Shown here one piece after another: positions 26,701 to 33,442 of a DNA stretch of 33,442 nucleotides. The notes beneath the pieces were generated by a model. That model did not search any database, had not been told where the DNA came from, and saw only the letters and a program-made list of their open reading frames with translations. Location of the stretch: positions 1-33,442 of the forward strand of contig JALCCG010000235.1 in NCBI GenBank assembly GCA_023212695.1, given 5' to 3'. Numbering within the stretch: position 1 is the stretch's first letter; each line of letters begins with the position of its first letter. Made by a program: the position numbers and the translations under genes. This DNA comes from Sporisorium sorghi. Lineage: Eukaryota; Basidiomycota; Ustilaginomycetes; Ustilaginales; Ustilaginaceae.

Positions 26701-28169
26701 GCTCGCCGGCGTCTTCAGAGTCCGCTGCCGCCATCGCACCATCTGCTGCAGCTATCACGGAAAAGGCCACGCCGCCGTCGACACGCACTGGCACACTTTT
26801 GCAAAAGAGCATCAGCAACACGAGCAATGGCTCGACGCCGACGTTGCCAAGCATCGCAGAGGCATCTACGCCCGTGCGTGCGGGAGCTCGACCGTACATT
26901 GCTCGTGGGCCCAGTCGACGTCGCCACGCGGGATCTTTCAGCGCACAGGATCTGGCACAGGGTGCGGCCATGACACCAAGCAACAGCAACCAGCCTCCGT
27001 TCAACCTCGAGGATCTGCAGGCAGCCTCTGCCTACAACACACCAGCACGCGGTGCAAGAAGCCGCCGCCAGGGAAGTTGGGGCAACAGTGCCAGCAGCGC
27101 TGCTACGTTTGCACAGTCTGATGTGTCGGATCGCAGTGCGGCGGTGGATACAGCACAGTCGACGGCACCGAGCACGCCGGGCGGCAGCGCCACAGCCGCC
27201 GCGGCGCAGCGAAACATCTATGCTACGCCAGGTGCGATGAGCACGCCCACGTCGTCGAGGCAGAAGCGGTCGGGCTCGAATGCGAGCTCGGCGATGGATG
27301 CGGCCGCGGGGCTAGGGTCGTCGGCTGTGACGCCACGAAGTCAAGCGACGACGCCTACAACACCGGCTGCGGGTGCGGCGAGACGCGGTTTGCATGTGAC
27401 CACGCCTTCATCGGGCAATGTGGCGGCTACGGCGGCGGCCGGCAGTCGATTGCGCATGGCTGTGTCAGATCCCAAAATGACGGTCGACGACCATCTTTTG
27501 GACATGGTCGACAACATCACGAAGCTGTCGGCTCGGGTGTGGTCGATGCTGTTCGAGCATTTGGGGTCGGCAGGTGTGGAGGAGCAGTCGGCGAGCTCGT
27601 CTGAGGTTTCACCTGTGGAGGATGAGGGAAGTGCAAAGTTGGAGGGTGCGGAGCAGGTGGCGGATGATTTGCAGGCGTCTGGTTTTGATGGCGACAAGGA
27701 TGTGGCAGAGGATAAGAAGGCTGCTGCTGCTGGAAACGAGGATGGCGAGTCTGCTAAAAAGTTGCGCGAGGTGCGGCAACTTGCACAGATCACAGACGAG
27801 CTCACGTCTCAGTTGCGCTCGACGTACCTGCGAGCGCGGGAAGAGGAGCAGCGACGTCCTTGGCTCGACGACGACGCTGCCGCTGCTCAAACACCCGATT
27901 CGACCACTGGCAGCACCGCAAAAGCCGAACCACCGCAAACCGCCGTGGCTGCATCGCCGGACAACATCTCGCAAGCGACGGTTGCCAAGCTGTTCGACGA
28001 ATCGGACCGCTTCGTACGCGCGGTGATCAACACGTCGACGCTGATCAAGGCCATCTCGGTGGCGCACGACTTCCCGCGCGAGCTGAGGCGGTTGCTCGCG
28101 CAGGTGGCTCAGGCGTGTTCCAACTTGACGGTGTATTTGCTATGGCTGAGTCCCACGGCTAGCTCGTGA
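23793..28169 (+). CDS. SOG2: Sog2-type leucine-rich-repeat protein of the RAM pathway
   Basis: Sog2 is a scaffold of the RAM network, which controls the NDR kinase Cbk1 in polarised growth and cell separation. This single 1458-residue frame starts at MHAGQRSTRVAPPA. After a disordered Ser-rich start it has about six leucine-rich repeats at roughly 204-335 (LDLCHKRIDRVPDAL, LRYLNIRANNFAHFPE, LEILDLSRNKVRTLP, LRVLSMNANRLTELP). A long low-complexity region follows. The Sog2 homology region runs from about residue 800 to the end: YFRRLSTLPP...VLKFVDGTRGVLFALSQIH, FRKLVSVLQLQLRALQSSS, and later DHLLDMVDNITKLSARVWSML and FVRAVINTSTLIKAIS. Ser/Thr/Ala-rich spacers split it, making the protein long for the family. 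The gene ends 73 bases from the stop codon of the minus-strand NMT1. Confidence 0.88.
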   Translation: MHAGQRSTRVAPPAPASSTAHNVEALARGANSNASAGMAGIGAGRSGAAASYRSYASSDYRSYHDYNAAPSPHWNAFDSSQPADPSQLYAGLPSAQSTSSFDTQSRTFDDMSLPSSSSLHASQSMQHLAKNSHDLTPTASSSSSGANPSSSGFSSHQRAMSEAELLAFVDQKRSRFATEEVNKQSKNGPTSDDRKSAKDSSNPLDTLDLCHKRIDRVPDALVALIRDQVLRLALGYNHLTRLPDNFADLHSLRYLNIRANNFAHFPECVTKMPNLEILDLSRNKVRTLPQNPGRLLSLRVLSMNANRLTELPPWVGKMKHLRILKLDKNPLEWPPPHISKMPNVAPPKAPSSSNSSSAAAERENVKRFEDRQMLVWIAKLRSWINDPANHPQITAIAAAEQPFTTTAESKESQDASAGTGIASLSGPGAVGLPSSHSDGLMSLNVQVPQSVSDRTLRPDTTDEAASAVQVPLESIATASTGIAPVDADAVAHGLLPPLVPQPSVNDNAANGVAVLPEFNAAESQSNHSTAAQPNQQLTQSLHTPSRAAAEHNVNPADNLASQSASTDGDARQHARNNSHSVVQDIAATHQMEGRRSLKSKKSLPDLRKSHEDILQERRDVLADLQTERRVQQPSTANTYGSGAIDQSQPPVPSSFNVTETTMQPAQSYNTATQPSNRRPSLQARRAPRPSLGNGLAPSGRQGYEGGSSSTLNAPQAGSASSQGGGGLRKLSLPTVGATQAAAEAAAAALAARAGYSNTPPRFDVGHGRMASDRCDNNWPSRAASPTVNGTRTAADQERNSYFRRLSTLPPSTISKAVPVPVLKFVDGTRGVLFALSQIHAAIGQFMTPVIDERISGQFHRLLDISNGSIGNLINALDRFDSLSRRGSPDPSVIRGVLVTCKDSVITFRKLVSVLQLQLRALQSSSDVRYARTLLLMLYGSMAEVSNSWTEMAPLVEAVQPYLTQADAGSSSPASSESAAAIAPSAAAITEKATPPSTRTGTLLQKSISNTSNGSTPTLPSIAEASTPVRAGARPYIARGPSRRRHAGSFSAQDLAQGAAMTPSNSNQPPFNLEDLQAASAYNTPARGARSRRQGSWGNSASSAATFAQSDVSDRSAAVDTAQSTAPSTPGGSATAAAAQRNIYATPGAMSTPTSSRQKRSGSNASSAMDAAAGLGSSAVTPRSQATTPTTPAAGAARRGLHVTTPSSGNVAATAAAGSRLRMAVSDPKMTVDDHLLDMVDNITKLSARVWSMLFEHLGSAGVEEQSASSSEVSPVEDEGSAKLEGAEQVADDLQASGFDGDKDVAEDKKAAAAGNEDGESAKKLREVRQLAQITDELTSQLRSTYLRAREEEQRRPWLDDDAAAAQTPDSTTGSTAKAEPPQTAVAASPDNISQATVAKLFDESDRFVRAVINTSTLIKAISVAHDFPRELRRLLAQVAQACSNLTVYLLWLSPTASS

Positions 28170-28242
28170 GCCACACAGCACGCACGCGAATCGAATGCTC
28201 AAGCGAGGGATGTATCCATTTCTTTTCGTGTGCGTATCAATC
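28170..28242. other. 73-base convergent gap SOG2 / NMT1
   Basis: Only 73 bases separate the two stop codons, so the 3' untranslated regions of SOG2 and NMT1 must overlap unless both are very short. Confidence 0.6.
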
Positions 28243-30390
28243 TCAGACCATGACGACTCCATTCCCCGACCCGACCTGCGCGGGATGCATCGCCGCCTTG
28301 CGGATAAGCTGCTCCGCGATGCCCTTGACCTCCTCCTCGCCCTCCGCCGCGGCCCGCTTCGCCATCGACTTGGCATACGCATGCACCGGATCCAGCTCGG
28401 CCTCGCCCGGCCTCGCCCCCATCCCGCCCGCCAGCGGCTTGGTCCTCCAATTAAACAGATAGAAGCGCAAGAACCCATCGCCCGGGCCGAACTTCTGCTC
28501 CTGCAGAAACAGCGGGTTGTCCATGACGGTCAAGCAGTTGACGACGTCGAAGTTGTGATCACGTGCGATGATGAGGAGGGTATTGATGAGCTGGTTGAGG
28601 CGCGTTTTGAGGCGCTGTTTGAGGGCGGGGGGTTCGGAGTCCCAGGCGGGGACGCGGGATTCGTCGGTGAGTTCCGAGGGCGTGAGGTTGGTGAGCGCGT
28701 TGCACTGCCAGGCTGCTTTGCCCGCGGCGAGCGCGAGGGTGCGTTCGGACGTCGGGTGCGAAGAGGACGCGTCGCTCTCTGCAGACGAAGGGGCCGGGTC
28801 AGGGAACACAACGTCCGTGGCGTAGTAGAACAGATAGGCCGCATTGAGGCTCTTGTGCTTGTCGTTGTCCAGCACGCTCGAGGGGAGCGAGTAGAACGCA
28901 AACATGTCCGTGATGCGGCCCTCGGCGTTCTCGACGACGTACGTCCAGGTGACCTGGCCTTTGCGCTTCTGCTCGCCCACGCCGCCGTTGGCGCCCCGCT
29001 TGGCGGTGCCCTCCTCGCCGCGCCCGCTGAGCAGGATGTGCGCCACCTCGTGGTCGCTGAACCGAGGAGCCATGTCGAAACGCCGCATGTAGCGGCGCAT
29101 CAGCTTGCCGACCTGTGGCACGTCGCGCGCCTCCATCTCGCGCAGCCCGGGCAAGTCCACAGCAGCAGGCAGCTCGAACCGCTTGACGTGTGCGTCCATC
29201 GTCATGCCGTGCGGCACAGCCGAGAACCCAATCTCGGTCAGCTTGCGCGCATTGATGGTGCGGTGGTAGTACCTCGCACACGACACGGGCGTTGGCAGCA
29301 CCGACCCCACGGTGTAGATCGCATGAAAAACCCCCGTCAGGTGGCACTGGCGCGTGACCTCCTTGATGAGCACGGGCGCAAGCCGCTTGGAGCGCAGCTT
29401 CTTGTGCACGCACAAAAAGTTGATCTCGGTCGACTGGTACGCCTTGTCGCGCACGCGCAGCTCGTGCGGGATCCCGCTGATAAAAGCAACGAGCTTTTTG
29501 GTGGATACGACACGCACGCCGATATGCCACGTCTTGTGATAGCCCGGATGCTTGAGGCACCAGTGTAGGAACTCCGGGCTGTAGTCGAAGCGGAACGTCG
29601 CATCGTCGTCCTCGACGTAGTTGGCGCTGAGCAGGTCGTACACCTCTTTGAGCTCCAGTTCGTTATCGACGTCGACTTGGACCCATTCAAAGTCGCTCGG
29701 TAGCGGGTAAGGTTGCTGGCGCACCTGTTCGGGGGGAACGCTGGGCTCGATGCTGCCCTCCTCTTCCGGTTTGACGACGGGCGAGTCGTTGGGTTTCATC
29801 ACCGGCTGCGTCTTCCAGAACTTGTGGTCCGCGATCGCCTTTTGCGCCTTTTGTTTGGAGTCTTGCGACTTGAGCATGGCATCCCGCTCGAGGTTCATCA
29901 TGGCCATCACTTTGGCCAGGTTCGCCTTGTTGACCGCATTGGCAGCGGCGGCACCGTGCTCGGCTTGGACGGCGCGTTGCACCTGCGTGACGACTTCGTC
30001 GCTGATCTTGCCCTCGCGTGAGTTGCCGGAGGCGAGAAGCTTGCCGTCGGTAGGTTCGGAGGAGGAAGAGGAGGTGCCAAGTCTGAGCTTCTTGCGCAAT
30101 TTGGCTGCTGCTTTGGACTTTTTCTTTCGGCGCTGCTTGGCGGTCAGGCCGTCGGTGCCGGTGGAGGTGGAAGCGGCAGCTGCGTCGTCGCCGTTGTCGT
30201 CGTCTGCATCGTCATCATCATCATCGTCGTCGTCGTCGTCGTCGCCTTCTTGGACTGTGGTGGATTGTTGAGGGATGCTGCTACCGCGAGCTGGTGGTAC
30301 AGCGCTGGAAGAGGAGGAGGAGGAGGAGGAGGAGGAGGAAGCAACCGCTGAAGAAGTGGCTGTGGCTTTCGTCTCGTTGACCCCGGACAT
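28243..30390 (-). CDS. NMT1: glycylpeptide N-myristoyltransferase with long acidic N-terminus
   Basis: NMT transfers myristate from myristoyl-CoA to N-terminal glycines of proteins in the cytosol. The 715-residue protein begins MSGVNETKATATSS. Residues 1-227 are an extension with Ser runs, a poly-Asp run encoded near 30209-30245, and a Lys/Arg-rich patch (KQRRKKKSKAAAKLRKK). The two-lobed catalytic region starts near 228 (YPLPSDFEWVQVDV). It includes EFLHWCLKHPGYHKTWHIGV, EINFLCVHKKLRSKRLAPVL, YYHRTINARKLTEIGF and FLRFYLFNWRTKPLAGG. The very end, GNGVVMV, fits the family's hydrophobic C-terminus, whose terminal carboxylate serves as catalytic base. Between LAGG (653-656) and this end is about 45 charged, helical-looking residues (AYAKSMAKRAAAEGEEE...), which I do not expect from the yeast enzyme. 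No intron signals fit this insert. Confidence 0.94.
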   Translation of the reverse strand: MSGVNETKATATSSAVASSSSSSSSSSSSAVPPARGSSIPQQSTTVQEGDDDDDDDDDDDDADDDNGDDAAAASTSTGTDGLTAKQRRKKKSKAAAKLRKKLRLGTSSSSSEPTDGKLLASGNSREGKISDEVVTQVQRAVQAEHGAAAANAVNKANLAKVMAMMNLERDAMLKSQDSKQKAQKAIADHKFWKTQPVMKPNDSPVVKPEEEGSIEPSVPPEQVRQQPYPLPSDFEWVQVDVDNELELKEVYDLLSANYVEDDDATFRFDYSPEFLHWCLKHPGYHKTWHIGVRVVSTKKLVAFISGIPHELRVRDKAYQSTEINFLCVHKKLRSKRLAPVLIKEVTRQCHLTGVFHAIYTVGSVLPTPVSCARYYHRTINARKLTEIGFSAVPHGMTMDAHVKRFELPAAVDLPGLREMEARDVPQVGKLMRRYMRRFDMAPRFSDHEVAHILLSGRGEEGTAKRGANGGVGEQKRKGQVTWTYVVENAEGRITDMFAFYSLPSSVLDNDKHKSLNAAYLFYYATDVVFPDPAPSSAESDASSSHPTSERTLALAAGKAAWQCNALTNLTPSELTDESRVPAWDSEPPALKQRLKTRLNQLINTLLIIARDHNFDVVNCLTVMDNPLFLQEQKFGPGDGFLRFYLFNWRTKPLAGGMGARPGEAELDPVHAYAKSMAKRAAAEGEEEVKGIAEQLIRKAAMHPAQVGSGNGVVMV

Positions 30391-30843
30391 TTTGTGGCGG
30401 CTCCAGTGAAGAAGCGTCTAGGAGAAGGAATAGTGTGGTGTGGTAGAGGAAAGGCAAGAGGGACAGTGTGTATGTGCGAGTGAAGAGGTGTCCGTGCCAT
30501 CGTGATCGAGTTTGGGCTGGGTTCGAGCGTCGTCGAAGTGTTTTGGTTTTGGGTTCGACTTCTCGAGCAGGCCGAGTTCCGAGATTTTGAAATTCTAAGC
30601 GAAAGAGAGAAAAAAAAGTGTTTCTTTGGAATGATTTTTCGAATTCTTTTCTTTTTTTTTCTTTTTTTTCTTTTTTTTTTTTGGCAGGCACAAGCTGAGC
30701 ATACAATTTCAGCAGAGCAGCAGCACAGAGCGAAACAAACGTGGAGCTGCTGAGTCGAAGCAAGAGCCTCTCCCACCCGCTCAACCATCCTCTCCATTCA
30801 CCACCATCGTGACTTGAGGCAGTCCTTGTCAAGCAGCGCCACC
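30391..30843. promoter_or_regulatory. divergent promoter region NMT1 / NSA1
   Basis: A 453-base gap between divergent start codons. It contains a T-rich tract at about 30645-30682 that is nearly pure pyrimidine. The NSA1 ATG sits in a good context (CCACCATG). No other element is evident. Confidence 0.5.
30645..30682. repeat. T-rich tract
   Basis: Runs of T broken only by single C residues, in the middle of the NMT1/NSA1 divergent region. It may act as a nucleosome-depleted promoter element for both genes. Confidence 0.75.
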
Positions 30844-32535
30844 ATGTCGATCGACAGCGCCCTCTTGGAGGATGCCAGCTCCTCGCACAGGATCTACATT
30901 GGCGACTCGATCGGCTGTCTCCGCGTTGCTCAGTGCGATCCTCCCTCGGCGCTACCCAACGACTATGCGGGTCCTTCAGTGAAACCCCTCATCCTGCCCA
31001 ACTTCAAGTCGCACTCGGATCATGCCGTTCAGCGTATCGCCACTGGTGTGCTTGGTGGGGATAGCGGTGTCTATGTCGTTGCTCTGGCCCGCAAGAACGC
31101 CACCATCGACGTCGTCCACATCATCAACCAGTCGCTCCCATCGACCAGCACGGCAGCTCCTGCCGCAGTGTCGGAACTGCGCGCCAACATCATCTGCACC
31201 ATCCATGAGACGCAGATGAAGGCGGGCATTCATCGCTTCATCGGTCTGGCGGTTGGTGAGCAGGGTGTGTTCTCGGTCACCTCGTCGGGCGTCTTCCGTT
31301 TCACTCCTGTTTCCGTGACGGGGCAGGGTGCAGAGGTTGTGGGGGAGACCGGTGAAGCCAAAGTCCTGGACCACCTTCCTTCGCCCCTCCAGCATGCCAG
31401 TTTCTACCCGGCCTCCAATCCGACCCACTTTTGCTACGGCGGAGAAGACATCCCTCTCTCGCTCTGGCACATCCCCACCGCTCTCTCGGAACAGCCCACC
31501 GAGTCGGTCGCCGACATGAGCATCGAGTCTTTGCGGAACGAAGACCTCTCGGGGCTCAACAGCAAACAGCGCAAACGCAAACGTCAGCTCGAGGCCAAGT
31601 CCAAAGCGCGCGAGTTGGTATGGGGCGAGGTGTGGCGCGCCAAGAACCTGCCCAACGACAACCTGTCCCTGCCAAAGCGCGCAAATATCACGTCGACTTG
31701 CATTCTGCAGCTCCAGGAGAGCACGGCTGACGACGCCGAGCCGGGCGCTGTGGACGCCGAGACGTTCGTCGTCGTGGGAACAAAAGATGGATTGCTGAGG
31801 ATCTTCCAACCGGGCGCGGGGAGCCGCAAGCACGTGCGCGAGATCCGTGTCGTCCCCGCAGGCCAGGGCTCCATCAAGACGCTATGTGCCTCATCCTCAC
31901 CGCTCGACGGTCAGCGCGGTGGCCTGGTTTTCGTCGGCGACACAGGCTCCAAGCTGTACGCCGTCGACTGGCAAACCGGCGCCGTCGTGTACGGATACAA
32001 GGGTATGGCCCAGGTCGGCGCTACGCTGTCCATGGCCGTCCTCCCTGCGTCCCGCAAAGCGAGCGGACCGGAAGCACTCGTGACAGTGTCGTCAGATAGT
32101 CTCGTGCGCCTGCACTCGACCGTGCCTGCGTCGCTAGCCGTGCCGAAGCGCGGAGCGTCGGCCGAGAAGGGCGAGGTGCTGTGGAGTAAGATGATCGCAC
32201 CCGCGAGCAGTCAGAGCGTGCATGTGACGCCGACGGCGGTTGTGTGGGATGGGGTTGTGCCGCCGGCGCTGGGTAGGAGGGTGAGGACAGGGGATGGGGA
32301 AGAGGATGGAGATGGGGAGGAAGAGGAAGATGAGATGTGGGCGAACATGCAGGAGGTGCGCGGGAGGGGGAATGGTCGTAAGAAGAATGGGATTGTCCAG
32401 CAGGATGAGGATGATGAAGAGGATGAAGAGGACGAGGAAGATGAGGAACAGGAAGAACACACATCGACCCGCAACAACGCCCCGAAAGCGAAACGCAGCA
32501 CCAGACCGGCGCAGGCGAAGAAGAGCCGCACGTGA
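30844..32535 (+). CDS. NSA1: Nsa1/Wdr74-type WD40 ribosome biogenesis protein
   Basis: Nsa1 is a nucleolar beta-propeller protein that associates with early pre-60S particles and is released by the AAA-ATPase Rix7. The ATG at 30844 starts a 563-residue protein (MSIDSALLEDASSSHRIYIG). Family marks include YIGDSIGCLRV, FCYGGEDIPLSLWHIP, LVWGEVWRAKNLPNDNLSLP, VVGTKDGLLRIFQPG and VFVGDTGSKLYAVDWQTGAV. The last 90 residues are acidic and then Lys/Arg-rich (KAKRSTRPAQAKKSRT), as expected for a nucleolar targeting tail. The WRAKN block, placed before the later propeller blades, is a reliable family marker. It diverges from NMT1 and converges with the spindle-pole gene. Confidence 0.9.
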   Translation: MSIDSALLEDASSSHRIYIGDSIGCLRVAQCDPPSALPNDYAGPSVKPLILPNFKSHSDHAVQRIATGVLGGDSGVYVVALARKNATIDVVHIINQSLPSTSTAAPAAVSELRANIICTIHETQMKAGIHRFIGLAVGEQGVFSVTSSGVFRFTPVSVTGQGAEVVGETGEAKVLDHLPSPLQHASFYPASNPTHFCYGGEDIPLSLWHIPTALSEQPTESVADMSIESLRNEDLSGLNSKQRKRKRQLEAKSKARELVWGEVWRAKNLPNDNLSLPKRANITSTCILQLQESTADDAEPGAVDAETFVVVGTKDGLLRIFQPGAGSRKHVREIRVVPAGQGSIKTLCASSSPLDGQRGGLVFVGDTGSKLYAVDWQTGAVVYGYKGMAQVGATLSMAVLPASRKASGPEALVTVSSDSLVRLHSTVPASLAVPKRGASAEKGEVLWSKMIAPASSQSVHVTPTAVVWDGVVPPALGRRVRTGDGEEDGDGEEEEDEMWANMQEVRGRGNGRKKNGIVQQDEDDEEDEEDEEDEEQEEHTSTRNNAPKAKRSTRPAQAKKSRT

Positions 32536-32667
32536 ACGAACCCTCTGTAACCCCCAGCCTATCGCATTGCAAGGAAGTTCTTTAGACACATCAGACCACC
32601 AACTACACACTTGATGCTTGCGCTTGAGAACGCTCCCTTCAACGGTGCGTGGAGTTGCAGTGCGACT

Positions 32668-33442
32668 CTACTTGAGACTAGCCGCGCGCCTGGACGACTC
32701 AAACGACTCGAGCGCATGCTTCAACCGATTCCCGCTCCCACTGAGCTGTCGTGACCCGGCCTGCTTGCGCATCTCCTCCGCCTCGTCGTGCTCCTCCCTC
32801 CTCTCCTCTCCCACCTTCGCCCCTGTGAACGAGCCGATGACGCGCTCCAACCGCTCGATCCGGTCCGCTTTCAACTCCAGCATCTCCACGGCCTCCAGCA
32901 CGTGCTGCGCCAAAATCCTTCGCTTGCTGCGGCCCATGCTCGGGCTCATGCGCTTCAACTCGTCGGCGAGCTCGGCGTACAGCATGCGCTGGTGCAGGAA
33001 CTCGTCCCAGTGCTCCTGGAGTATCGTGCGGAGCGTGGCGAGTTGCTCCTCTCCGATCCCGCCGCCAGTCGTTGCGCCGGACGGTGGGTCGAGGGCATCC
33101 AGCAAAATGGACTCTTCGAGCTCGACCGCGGCACGGCGCTGCTCGGCCTGCTCGAGGCGCGCGCGGCGCGAGGCCTTGCGCTTGTCGGAGCGGGTGCGCG
33201 AGGTGCAGACTGTGCACAGGCGCGTGTCGTGCGTGTGAAGTGTAGAGCCGGCGCGGGCGGAGGCGCGTGCGGCGCGTGCGTCGGCCAGCTGCGAGATCTC
33301 GCTCTCGTCCAGCAGCTGCTCGGACGTCGTTTCGATCGGCACGCTGCTGTGACGCGGTGGAGTGGTAGTGTATCGGCTGCGCTGGCGGTCGCGTTGCAGG
33401 CGCACGTTTTCAGCGACAGCGTCGATGGTCCAGTCGTACTCC
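32668..33442 (-). CDS. C-terminal part of a Cep57/Ppc89-type microtubule-binding protein (partial, runs off right edge)
   Basis: The frame is open to the right edge of the window, so the start lies outside; at least 257 residues are seen. The block HDTRLCTVCTSR resembles the Cys-containing motif at the start of the Cep57 microtubule-binding domain. It is followed by basic residues and then the helical region LATLRTILQEHWDEF...LYAELADELKRMSP...RRILAQHVLEAVEML. In fungi this domain occurs in spindle-pole-body proteins related to fission yeast Ppc89. Before it, the visible part starts EYDWTIDAVAENVRLQRD, a charged coil. The apparent start at 33405 is a GTG, not a real start. The C-terminal tail is charged and probably disordered. 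The assignment rests on motif similarity only. Confidence 0.72.
   Translation of the reverse strand, partial: EYDWTIDAVAENVRLQRDRQRSRYTTTPPRHSSVPIETTSEQLLDESEISQLADARAARASARAGSTLHTHDTRLCTVCTSRTRSDKRKASRRARLEQAEQRRAAVELEESILLDALDPPSGATTGGGIGEEQLATLRTILQEHWDEFLHQRMLYAELADELKRMSPSMGRSKRRILAQHVLEAVEMLELKADRIERLERVIGSFTGAKVGEERREEHDEAEEMRKQAGSRQLSGSGNRLKHALESFESSRRAASLK

Noticed and set aside
28195..29568. Long plus-strand open frame of 457 codons across NMT1
   Set aside because: It is antisense to well-conserved NMT sequence and has no recognisable domain.

Overview
This window looks like nuclear DNA of a basidiomycete fungus, most likely a smut (Ustilaginales). The evidence is a GC-rich coding bias ending in C or G, long and mostly intron-free genes, a few short GT-AG introns of about 78-104 bases, Ser/Ala-rich low-complexity extensions, and a gene content (Dsc3, Alg2, Sog2, Nsa1, sphingolipid desaturase) that is fungal throughout. 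The species call is inference. I see no virus, transposon, CRISPR array or tRNA gene.

Layout from left to right: a poly-A run at the left edge; LUC7 (U1 snRNP, minus, three exons); a divergent JJJ1-type J-protein that carries a complete ChaC/GCG1 glutathione-degrading domain between its two zinc fingers; a small secreted-protein gene with a broken or alternatively spliced frame; DSC3 (plus); a large Zn2Cys6 transcription factor (minus); SWD2 (plus, two exons); sphingolipid delta-4 desaturase (plus); a small GPI-anchored-like secreted protein (minus, two exons); ALG2 (minus); an unrecognised conserved-looking nuclear-type protein (plus); a G-patch/zinc-finger splicing-type protein (minus, three exons); SOG2 of the RAM kinase pathway (plus); N-myristoyltransferase (minus); NSA1 (plus); and the C-terminal part of a Cep57/Ppc89-type spindle-pole protein running off the right edge (minus).

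Most genes are housekeeping and arranged as divergent or tightly convergent pairs, with only 58-128 bases between some 3' ends. Two themes recur: RNA and ribosome maturation (LUC7, G-patch protein, JJJ1, NSA1), and membrane/secretory functions (DSC3, desaturase, ALG2, GPI protein, NMT1). There is no operon-like system.

The most unusual item is the J-protein/gamma-glutamylcyclotransferase fusion. It is one uninterrupted reading frame that keeps the hallmark residues of both parents and has no nearby internal ATG from which the enzyme could start alone. The next most interesting are the secreted-protein gene with a reading-frame conflict, a 20-base inverted repeat upstream of the desaturase, and an insertion just before the C-terminus of N-myristoyltransferase.
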